Source: an uncultured Oscillospiraceae bacterium
Lineage (GTDB): Bacteria > Bacillota > Clostridia > Oscillospirales > Oscillospiraceae
Reading direction: 5' to 3'
NCBI GenBank assembly: GCA_900758315.1
Contig: CAAERF010000478.1
Location: forward strand, 1-10,179
Length of the DNA stretch: 10,179 nt
Below the pieces are notes generated by a model. The model searched no databases and was not told where the DNA came from. It saw only the letters and a list, made by a program, of their open reading frames with translations. The position numbers and the translations under genes were made by a program. Below are positions 5,457 to 10,179 of the stretch, piece by piece (the first letter of the stretch is position 1; every line of letters starts with the position of its first letter).

Positions 5457-6470
5457 TTATATCAGTAAAGTTTGGAATGCATTGAACACATAGCCGACGA
5501 CGACAATCCCGATCGTGCAAATGGTGACAAACAGCCCCAGCAGTTTGGGCTTCACAGCCTGCTTCAGCAGAATCATGGAGGGCAGGGACAGAGTGGTCAC
5601 GCCCATCATAAAGGCCAGTACCACGCCCAGCTGAGCGCCCTTGGCCAGCAGGGCCTCGGCAATGGGGATGGTGCCAAAGATGTCCGCGTACATGGGGACG
5701 CCGGCCACTGTGGCCAGAATCACGCCGAAGGGATTGCCGGTGCCCAGCACGCGGATGATGAACGCCTCGGGAATCCAGTTGTGAATCACCGCGCCGATGC
5801 CCACGCCGATCAGCACGTAGGGAGCCACCTTTTTCGCTGTGGACACCACCTGCTCCCAGGCGTACTGGAGGCGGTCCCGGAAGTGAAGCTCCTCCTGAGG
5901 CACATCCAGCACGTGACTGCTGCGGATAAACTCCTCCACGTAGCGCTCCAGGTGCAGTTTTTCGATCAGCGTGCCGCCGGCCACCGCGATCACCAGGCCC
6001 AGCAGGACGTAGACCACCGCCACCTTCCAGCCAAAAATGCTCATCAGCAGGACGAGAGAGCCCAGATCCACCATGGGAGAGGAGATCAGGAAGGAGAAGG
6101 TCACGCCCAAGGGCAGTCCCGCGCTGGTAAAGCCGATGAACAGCGGAATGGAGGAGCAGGAACAGAAGGGCGTCACCGTGCCCAGAAGCGCGGCGATGCA
6201 GTTGGCGCCGATGCCGTGGAACCGGCCTAGAATCTGCCGGGTCCGCTCGGGCGGGAAGTAGCTCTGGATATAGGAGATCACCAGGATCAGGACGCCCAGC
6301 AGCACCATGATTTTGACGGTGTCGTAGAGAAAAAAGTGAATGCTGCCGCCGAGTTTCCCGGCGGTGTCCACGCCGCAGACCTCCAGCAGACGGCCCATCA
6401 GCTGCTCCAGCCACTGCATGCCCAGGACCTGCCGCTGGAAGAAGTCCCAGCCTGCCGCCAGTGTGTTCAT
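5457..6470 (-). CDS. ArsP/UPF0718-type permease (PF03773-like)
   Basis: This is a 337-residue inner-membrane permease. The family hallmark is TPFCSCSSIPLFIGFTSAG (residues 100-118, C103 and C105), with SFLISSPMVD following and a related second-half segment GVPMYADIFGTIPIAEALL (257-275). About eight hydrophobic helices flank a cytosolic loop at roughly 170-210. Characterised ArsP members export trivalent organoarsenicals, but many family members are untested. The start is the ATG at 6470, preceded by GGGGTG with 6-base spacing. A GTG at 6479 in the same frame overlaps that ribosome site and is less likely. It lies between an ArsR-type regulator and a thioredoxin-like gene, a common trio. The substrate is therefore probably an arsenical or similar soft metalloid, but this is an inference. 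Confidence 0.88.
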   Translation of the reverse strand: MNTLAAGWDFFQRQVLGMQWLEQLMGRLLEVCGVDTAGKLGGSIHFFLYDTVKIMVLLGVLILVISYIQSYFPPERTRQILGRFHGIGANCIAALLGTVTPFCSCSSIPLFIGFTSAGLPLGVTFSFLISSPMVDLGSLVLLMSIFGWKVAVVYVLLGLVIAVAGGTLIEKLHLERYVEEFIRSSHVLDVPQEELHFRDRLQYAWEQVVSTAKKVAPYVLIGVGIGAVIHNWIPEAFIIRVLGTGNPFGVILATVAGVPMYADIFGTIPIAEALLAKGAQLGVVLAFMMGVTTLSLPSMILLKQAVKPKLLGLFVTICTIGIVVVGYVFNAFQTLLI

Positions 6471-6525
6471 AATATACACCCCGTTTCATTTACAAATCGC
6501 AATCTATCGATGTTTTGTGGTTCGG

Positions 6526-6553
6526 ATAAGCCGCCCGCATGGGGACGGCTTAT
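6526..6553 (-). promoter_or_regulatory. hairpin at the arsR stop codon
   Basis: ATAAGCCG (6553 to 6546 on the minus strand) pairs with CGGCTTAT (6533 to 6526). Inside it a G-U pair and two G-C pairs extend the stem around a 6-base loop. The arsR TAA stop lies within the stem and no U-tract follows, so it is not a full terminator. It may protect the upstream message or lower read-through into the permease gene. Confidence 0.45.
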
Positions 6554-6867
6554 GGGTTACAGCAGTCCTTCGCCGCAGCGTCGGTCCAGGTGGTGATCCG
6601 GTCCAGCAGCTGTTTGGCCCGGTCCACCCCCGCCGGATTGAAGGAGTAGTACATCCACTTGCCCTCCTTCCGGCCGGTGACAATTTCCGCGTCGCACAGG
6701 ATCCGCATGTGGTGGGAGAGGGTCGGCTGCCCGATCTGGAGGTGCTCCAGCAGTTCGCAGGCGCATTTTTCGCCGCTCTGGAGCTGTTCCAGAATGGTGA
6801 GCCGGTTGGGATCGCAGAAGGCCTTGAACACCCTCGCATTTTTTTCCTGATCCGTCAATGTACTCAC
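6550..6867 (-). CDS. ArsR/SmtB-family metalloregulator
   Basis: This is a 105-residue winged-helix repressor. Family signs are the opening FKAFCDPNRLTILEQL (residues 14-29), KCACELL (C35, C37), which matches the classic ELCVCDL arsenic-sensing site in helix 3, the recognition helix QPTLSHHMRILCDAEIV (47-63) and the wing RKEGKWMYY (66-74). A further C58 and a CC pair near the end (102-103) could add ligands. By family precedent metalloid binding releases it from DNA and the operon is induced. The start is uncertain. The GTG at 6867 gives the full protein but AGAGG is only 3 bases away. A TTG nine bases further in (6858) follows AGGTGA. It leads the permease-thioredoxin operon, and its promoter carries an inverted repeat. 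Confidence 0.88.
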   Translation of the reverse strand: MSTLTDQEKNARVFKAFCDPNRLTILEQLQSGEKCACELLEHLQIGQPTLSHHMRILCDAEIVTGRKEGKWMYYSFNPAGVDRAKQLLDRITTWTDAAAKDCCNP

Positions 6868-6881
6868 CTGCCTCTGGGGCC

Positions 6882-6910
6882 ATTCTATCCTATAGATTGA
6901 AGTTTGTCAA
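6882..6910 (-). promoter_or_regulatory. promoter of the arsR-permease-thioredoxin operon
   Basis: On the minus strand a consensus TTGACA (6910 to 6905), a 17-base spacer and TAGAAT (6887 to 6882) form a sigma-A promoter. The start is expected about 7 bases further left, near 6875, giving a very short leader to the GTG at 6867. Confidence 0.75.
6883..6901. promoter_or_regulatory. candidate ArsR operator
   Basis: TTCTATC-CTATA-GATTGAA is a 7-5-7 inverted repeat with a single mismatched pair. It covers most of the -10 and spacer of the arsR promoter. Its size, AT-rich half-sites and position fit an ArsR-family operator for autorepression. Confidence 0.6.
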
Positions 6911-6976
6911 TGTGTTTTTGCGCGCATGAAGCGGGGAAATCTGGCACAACCTAGAGAAAAAAGAGGTGAAGGCAAG

Positions 6977-7153
6977 ATGGATCCGATGAGAGAGCTGCCC
7001 ATGGGACTGGGCATGGCCCTGTGCGCCAACCAGGCTGCGGCGGACTGCTTTGCCCGGATGAGTCCGGAGGAGCAGCGCAAGGTGATCGAGGGAACCCATC
7101 GCATTCAATCCCGGGCAGAGATGCGGGCCTATGTGGCGGCGCTGGTCCGGTGA
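6977..7153 (+). CDS. 58-residue small protein of unknown function
   Basis: The ATG at 6977 follows AGAGGTGA (6962-6969) with 7-base spacing. The product begins MDPMRELPMGLGMALCANQA and continues with FARMSPEEQRKVIEGTHRI and a SRAEMRAYVAAL tail. It reads as two or three amphipathic helices, soluble, with one buried-looking cysteine pattern. Proteins of this look (LPxGxGMALxxN ... SxxEMxxxV) feel familiar from gut Clostridia, but I cannot name a family or function. It is divergent from arsR and lies 41 bases upstream of the DUF255 gene in the same orientation, so the two may be co-transcribed. An in-frame ATG at 6926 lacks a ribosome site and is rejected. Confidence 0.75.
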   Translation: MDPMRELPMGLGMALCANQAAADCFARMSPEEQRKVIEGTHRIQSRAEMRAYVAALVR

Positions 7154-7194
7154 GCGGAACGGTGCCGCAATCGAAAAAAGGAGCGTGATGCAGT

Positions 7195-8949
7195 GTGAGC
7201 AATCGACTGAAGGCGGAGGCGTCGCCCTATTTGCAGATGCACAGTGAGAACCCGGTGGACTGGTATCCCTGGGGACCGGAGGCGCTGCAGCGGGCCCGGG
7301 AGGAGGACAAACCCATCTTTCTCAGCATCGGCTATTCCGCCTGCCACTGGTGCCATGTGATCGCCCGGGAGAGCTTTGAGGACCAGGAGGTGGCGGACCT
7401 GCTGCGGGAGCACTTTATCTCCGTCAAGGTGGACAAGGAGGAGCGGCCGGACATTGACGCGGTGTATTTGCTGGCCAGCCAGGTGTTCACCGGCTCCGCC
7501 GGCTGGCCCACCACCGTGCTGACCACCCCGAAGGGCAAGCCTTTCTTCGCGGCCACCTATCTGACCCGGGATCAGCTGACGGCAGTGCTGCTGACGGCGG
7601 GCCACCAGTGGAAAACCCGCAGGGAAAAGGTGCTGGAGGCGGCGGATGAGGCCGTGGAGCAGATGGACTGGTACAGCGTGCCCCAGCCGGTGCAGCCGTT
7701 GGAGCCCCAAACCATGCTGGCCCTTGCGGCGGCACAGCTCCAGGCACGGTACGATCCCAAGTGGGGCGGCTTTGGCAGCGCGCCCAAGTTCCCGACACCC
7801 CACAGTCTGCTCTTCCTGCTCCGGTACGGCATCCGGAAGGGGGACACCGAGGCCTGGCATATGGCGGTGAACACCCTGGAGCAGATGGCGCGGGGCGGCA
7901 TTTACGACCAGATCGGCGGCGGATTCTGCCGCTACTCCACCGATGAGAAGTGGCTGGTCCCTCACTTTGAGAAGATGCTCTACGACAACGCCCTGCTGCT
8001 CTGGGCCTACGCCGAGGGCTGGCGACAGACCCAGCGGCCACTGTTCCGTGAGGTGGCCGAGGAGACGGCGGACTACCTGCTCCGGGAGCTCCACGGGCCA
8101 CGCGGCGGCTTCTATTGCAGTCAGGACGCGGACAGTGAGGGCGTCGAGGGCGGCTACTACCTGTACACGCCGGCGGAGGTCCGGGCGGTGCTGGGCGATG
8201 AGGACGGACAGAAATTCTGCGACTGGCTGGACATCACCGAGCAGGGTAACTTCCAGGGCAAGAACGTCCCAAATCTGCTGAAAAATCCCCGGTTCAGCCA
8301 GCGGGACACCGAGATCGACCACCTGCGGGAGAAGCTGCGCATCAGCCGCGCCCAGCGGGGCAATCTGTCCCGGGACGAAAAGACGGTGACCTCCTGGAAC
8401 GCCATGGCCATCGCCGCACTGGCCGTGGCCGGCCGGATCCTGGAGCGGCCCGCCTACCTGGATGAGGCCGTCAAGGGCCAGGAGTTTCTGGAGACCCATC
8501 TGGTGGACCCCCACGGCCAGCTGATCCACAGCTGCCGGGACGAGCGCATGGGCTACGACGGGCTGCTGGAGGACTACGCCTATGACAGCTGGGCCCTGCT
8601 GGAGCTGTTCCGCGCCACCGGTGAGGACCGCTATCTCCACCGTGCGGCGGAGCTGGCCCGGGCGATGGAAGAGCGGTTTGGAGATCCGGCGGGTGGCTTC
8701 TACTTTTACGGCAGCGAGAGCGAACAGCTGGTGGTCCGGCCCAAGGAGACCTATGACGGCGCGGTGCCCTCAGGTAATTCTATGGCGGCCCTGGTGCTGC
8801 TGCGGCTGAGCCGGTACACCGGCGAGGACCACTGGAAGGAGGCCGCGCAGCGTCAGCTGGCATTCCTGCGGGCGGTGCCGGAGGAGACGGCCTTCCAGTT
8901 CACCTTCGCCTGCTACGCGCTGGCGGAGGCGGAGGAATCCGACGATTAA
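7195..8949 (+). CDS. thioredoxin domain-containing DUF255 protein (YyaL/SPATA20-like)
   Basis: This 584-residue cytosolic protein starts with a thioredoxin-fold domain (about 1-165) bearing CHWCH (C50, C53), DKEERPDID (80-88) and the GWP loop (103-105). An alpha-barrel domain resembling glycosidase or epimerase toroids follows, with the family signatures [18 protein letters not shown] (247-264), [14 protein letters not shown] (309-322) and [13 protein letters not shown] (398-410). The family (DUF255; B. subtilis YyaL, mammalian SPATA20) has no settled function. The protein is shorter than the 650-700 residues common in the family, mostly through a compact C-terminal part, but shows no break. 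The start is the GTG at 7195, with AAAGGAG 11 bases upstream. The out-of-frame ATG at 7188 leads to an early stop. A weak GGAAAA/TTTTCC hairpin and a TTTTTT run (8954-8986) follow the stop. Confidence 0.92.
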   Translation: MSNRLKAEASPYLQMHSENPVDWYPWGPEALQRAREEDKPIFLSIGYSACHWCHVIARESFEDQEVADLLREHFISVKVDKEERPDIDAVYLLASQVFTGSAGWPTTVLTTPKGKPFFAATYLTRDQLTAVLLTAGHQWKTRREKVLEAADEAVEQMDWYSVPQPVQPLEPQTMLALAAAQLQARYDPKWGGFGSAPKFPTPHSLLFLLRYGIRKGDTEAWHMAVNTLEQMARGGIYDQIGGGFCRYSTDEKWLVPHFEKMLYDNALLLWAYAEGWRQTQRPLFREVAEETADYLLRELHGPRGGFYCSQDADSEGVEGGYYLYTPAEVRAVLGDEDGQKFCDWLDITEQGNFQGKNVPNLLKNPRFSQRDTEIDHLREKLRISRAQRGNLSRDEKTVTSWNAMAIAALAVAGRILERPAYLDEAVKGQEFLETHLVDPHGQLIHSCRDERMGYDGLLEDYAYDSWALLELFRATGEDRYLHRAAELARAMEERFGDPAGGFYFYGSESEQLVVRPKETYDGAVPSGNSMAALVLLRLSRYTGEDHWKEAAQRQLAFLRAVPEETAFQFTFACYALAEAEESDD

Positions 8950-8996
8950 AATTGGAAAATGTCTCCGGTTTTCCCAGCCCTTTTTTCGATTTTCCC

Positions 8997-9028
8997 GTAT
9001 GCTTTTCGACTCCGTGGCACAAGCTACA
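8997..9028 (+). promoter_or_regulatory. possible forespore (sigma-F/G-like) promoter
   Basis: GTATG (8997-9001), exactly 18 bases, then CAAGCTACA (9020-9028) partly resembles a sigma-G promoter (GMATR, 18, CATNNTA), with one mismatch in each box. No good sigma-A promoter is evident upstream of the three small genes. Resemblance is weak and could be chance. Confidence 0.2.
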
Positions 9029-9125
9029 GATGCGACGCCGGTGAGAAAAAACGCCGGGCGTCGGGACAGTCAACGCCGGCAGCTGCGACTTACGGCGGCC
9101 GGCCCGGGGAAAAGGAGAGACGGTT

Positions 9126-9287
9126 ATGGATGAGCAAGTGAGAGGCAATTCCCAGCAGCGTCAGAAGCAGAATCAGCGCAAGGGTCAGCAGTACGAGATC
9201 CCGGAGGTCAAGACCAGTCAGGAGGCCAAGGAAGGCCGCGACGCTTATATGAAGCAGATGATGGAGTACGCCTGGGAAGAGGACTGA
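9126..9287 (+). CDS. small hydrophilic Gln/Lys-rich protein, unknown function
   Basis: This is a 53-residue product from an ATG with AAGGAG (9112-9117) 8 bases upstream. The first half is rich in Gln, Arg, Lys and Asn and looks disordered (MDEQVRGNSQQRQKQNQRKG). The second half (SQEAKEGRDAYMKQMMEYAW) looks like an acidic helix. There is no membrane segment, cysteine or recognised domain. It is the first of three tightly spaced small genes, 16 bases ahead of the next. Composition is like small acid-soluble or other spore proteins, but I recognise no family. Confidence 0.72.
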   Translation: MDEQVRGNSQQRQKQNQRKGQQYEIPEVKTSQEAKEGRDAYMKQMMEYAWEED

Positions 9288-9303
9288 GAAAGGGTGAAAG
9301 GAA

Positions 9304-9483
9304 ATGGCGACGAACATGGTAAAAGGACACCCTGACCCGAGAACCAGGAAGATCACTCGAGACGGCATGACCCCCATCACCCGTATGGAGGGCAAACCCG
9401 CCCGAAAGCGGCTGGATGGCAGCCAGAAGGAAGTTGTGGATCAGCTGATCGAATACGAGTGGCCGGGACAGCCGGAGCAGTGA
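9304..9483 (+). CDS. small basic protein, unknown function
   Basis: This is a 59-residue product from an ATG at 9304. The upstream purine run (GGGTGAAAGGA, 9292-9302) supplies the ribosome site. It begins MATNMVKGHPDPRTRKITRD, is Arg/Lys/Pro-rich in the first two thirds, and ends in an acidic helix, DGSQKEVVDQLIEYEW. That end resembles the SQ...MMEYAW end of the preceding protein, hinting at a shared fold or old duplication. It has no cysteine or membrane segment. Second of three small genes, 16 bases after the first and before the third. Confidence 0.7.
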   Translation: MATNMVKGHPDPRTRKITRDGMTPITRMEGKPARKRLDGSQKEVVDQLIEYEWPGQPEQ

Positions 9484-9499
9484 GAGAGGAAGCGGAAAC

Positions 9500-9682
9500 A
9501 TGGCAAAACGGGATAAGAAACAGGCTGGCCGCGGGCAGAAGCAGGATCCTGAGAGCCTGGTACAGCCCATCACCCCTTCCGCAGGTCGGAAGCGGGGCCT
9601 GAAGTCCAATGAGTCGGCGGATCAGGAGTATATCCAGCGCCTGGCGGACGTGGACTGCGCAGATGGCATGGAACGGCCCTGA
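9500..9682 (+). CDS. small basic hydrophilic protein, unknown function
   Basis: This is a 60-residue product from an ATG with AGAGAGGA (9483-9490) 9 bases upstream. It begins with a lysine/glutamine-rich stretch (MAKRDKKQAGRGQKQD), then PSAGRKRGLKSN, then an acidic helix, ESADQEYIQRLADVD, and one cysteine near the end. It repeats the layout of its two neighbours: basic disordered start, acidic helical end. It is the last gene of the trio. Its final 61 bases would be overlapped on the other strand by the minus-strand frame ending at 9622, unless that transcript stops at the hairpin at 9722-9769. Confidence 0.7.
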   Translation: MAKRDKKQAGRGQKQDPESLVQPITPSAGRKRGLKSNESADQEYIQRLADVDCADGMERP

Positions 9683-9900
9683 ACGGAGTCTGATGCCCTA
9701 GCAGTGGACGGCGGGTGACAAAAAACAGGCGGAACACTGGGATCATCCTTCCAGCGTTTCGCCTGTTTTCGATCGTAGATCTTTTTGTTGGGCACCACTT
9801 TGGTTACCGGGTTCACCCCGTTCCAGCTGCCCCGCTGCTTTGCGTAGTAGGCCTTCCGCTCCTTCTTGGAGCGCTTCTCCAACGGTACAAATTTTTTCAT
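9622..9900 (-). CDS. small very basic protein, probable non-stop mRNA (ribosome-rescue candidate)
   Basis: The ATG at 9900 follows AAAGGA with 9-base spacing; a GTG at 9906 is too close to that site. The first 60 residues are about 30% Lys/Arg (18 basic, 5 acidic), beginning MKKFVPLEKRSKKERKAYYA, then GSWNGVNPVTKVVPNKKIYD and RKQAKRWKDDPSVPPVF. The frame stays open to a stop at 9622 (92 residues). However, a strong intrinsic terminator covers codons 44-60, so most mRNA should end in codon 61 without a stop. The residues after 60 look like read-through of hairpin and antisense sequence. ArfA (E. coli) and BrfA (Bacillus) are basic, similarly small, and made from mRNAs of this type, which tmRNA keeps silent. 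Function here is an inference; NPVTK...KKxYDRK proteins in Clostridia are otherwise uncharacterised to my knowledge. Confidence 0.7.
   Translation of the reverse strand: MKKFVPLEKRSKKERKAYYAKQRGSWNGVNPVTKVVPNKKIYDRKQAKRWKDDPSVPPVFCHPPSTARASDSVQGRSMPSAQSTSARRWIYS
9720..9769. terminator. strong bidirectional terminator, inside the minus-strand frame
   Basis: AAAACAGGCG (9722-9731) pairs with CGCCTGTTTT (9760-9769). After a one-base mismatch AAC pairs with GTT, and after another CTGG pairs with CCAG around a 10-base loop. T-runs follow on both strands: TTTT (plus, 9766-9769) and TTTTTT (minus, 9725 to 9720). It ends the trio of small plus-strand genes. It lies within codons 44-60 of the minus-strand small basic gene. 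Confidence 0.85.
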
Positions 9901-9930
9901 CGTCACAATTCCTTTCCGGGTGTGCGCAAA

Positions 9931-9960
9931 CCGCCCGCCGAAGAGGATGCCGGCGGGCGG
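9931..9960 (-). promoter_or_regulatory. GC-only hairpin in the leader of the small basic gene
   Basis: CCGCCCGCCG (9931-9940) pairs perfectly with CGGCGGGCGG (9951-9960), ten G-C pairs with a 10-base loop. It lies about 30 bases upstream of the minus-strand start codon at 9900. There is no U-tract on either strand. It may pause transcription, or set mRNA stability or translation. Confidence 0.55.
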
Positions 9961-10016
9961 ACGCTGCTTGCTGCATTGTTTAGAATCGAAAGAGAAAAGA
10001 AAGAGAGAGTAGCGCA

Positions 10017-10035
10017 GGAGTGTTCAGGGCACTCC
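10017..10035. other. small hairpin, role unknown
   Basis: GGAGTG (10017-10022) pairs with CACTCC (10030-10035), extended by A-T at 10016/10036, around a 7-base loop. It sits in the intergenic region upstream of the minus-strand gene. No U-tract is present. Confidence 0.35.
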
Positions 10036-10081
10036 TTTGCCTGCCATTATCATACCGGAATCCAAAGCGGGTGTGATGAAG

Positions 10082-10114
10082 GATTTGCAAACGATTTGTG
10101 AATGGTTTGTGAAT
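10082..10114. repeat. three tandem 11-bp direct repeats
   Basis: GATTTGCAAAC, GATTTGTGAAT and GGTTTGTGAAT follow without gaps. Eleven-base spacing places the repeats on the same face of the helix, which suits cooperative binding of a regulator upstream of a promoter. No nearby strong promoter is evident; a TATGAT on the minus strand (10054 to 10049) is the best -10 candidate. Confidence 0.6.
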
Positions 10115-10141
10115 GAACGGGACTGCGTTTCCGGCCCAAAA

Positions 10142-10171
10142 AGAAAAAGCTGGCATGGACCAGCTCTTTCT
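10142..10171 (-). terminator. minus-strand terminator of a gene beyond the right edge
   Basis: AGCTGG (10148-10153) pairs with CCAGCT (10160-10165). After one mismatch five more pairs follow. Read on the minus strand the stem runs into TTTTTCTTTTT (10148 to 10138). The gene it serves lies outside the window to the right. Confidence 0.65.
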
Positions 10172-10179
10172 GATTGCTA

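Noticed and set aside
5437..6489. 350-codon frame overlapping the permease
   Set aside because: Shifted-frame shadow of the permease, rich in Gly/Arg/His, whereas the other frame gives proper membrane helices.
7188..7247. ATG seven bases before the DUF255 GTG start
   Set aside because: It reads in another frame and stops after 19 codons.
7129..8640. 503-codon open frame on the minus strand
   Set aside because: Antisense to the DUF255 gene, which has clear family motifs; no ribosome site or recognisable domain.
10082..10114. CRISPR-like array
   Set aside because: Repeats are 11 bp and adjoin without spacers.

Overview
The window looks like a GC-rich (roughly 58-60% by eye) chromosomal stretch of a clostridial Firmicute. 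An Oscillospiraceae gut commensal of the Flavonifractor/Lawsonibacter/Intestinimonas type is the likely source. The reasons are the strong AGGAGG-like ribosome sites, sigma-A promoters with extended -10 elements, frequent GTG starts, and the gene set: an AGCS symporter, a DUF2798 protein, a MATE pump, a DUF255/YyaL protein and tiny basic proteins. The genus is inferred from style, not from any search.

Layout. Positions 1-732 hold no convincing gene. They are packed with hairpins, and the outer parts (1-158 and 563-712) are imperfect mirror images of each other. The middle has a good plus-strand promoter followed by three hairpins, a candidate small RNA. A sodium/proton:amino-acid symporter (733-2265, minus) is divergent from a small zinc-ribbon protein (2449-2709, plus). 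Next come a DUF2798 membrane protein (2911-3405) and a MATE exporter (3589-4992), both plus. Each has its own strong promoter followed, inside the leader, by a terminator-like hairpin, which suggests control by attenuation. The DUF2798 promoter is a perfect 26-bp tandem duplication.

A convergent terminator separates the MATE gene from a minus-strand metalloid-type operon, read from right to left: an ArsR-family repressor with a CxC sensor motif (6550-6867), an ArsP/UPF0718-type permease (5457-6470) and a thioredoxin-like protein with a cysteine-cluster tail (5062-5433). The repressor's promoter carries an inverted repeat that fits autoregulation. The three genes plausibly sense, export and reduce or bind a soft metalloid such as an arsenical.

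Divergent from arsR are a 58-residue conserved-looking small protein (6977-7153) and a YyaL/DUF255 thioredoxin-fold protein (7195-8949). Three tiny, hydrophilic, tightly packed genes follow (9126-9287, 9304-9483, 9500-9682), possibly spore proteins. Facing them is a small, very basic protein on the minus strand (ATG at 9900) whose reading frame runs through a strong intrinsic terminator before reaching any stop codon. This is the most interesting signal in the window. It is the arrangement known for the ribosome-rescue factors ArfA and BrfA, whose mRNAs lack stop codons. The right edge (9901-10179) contains a GC-rich leader hairpin, three helically phased 11-bp repeats and a minus-strand terminator for a gene outside the window.
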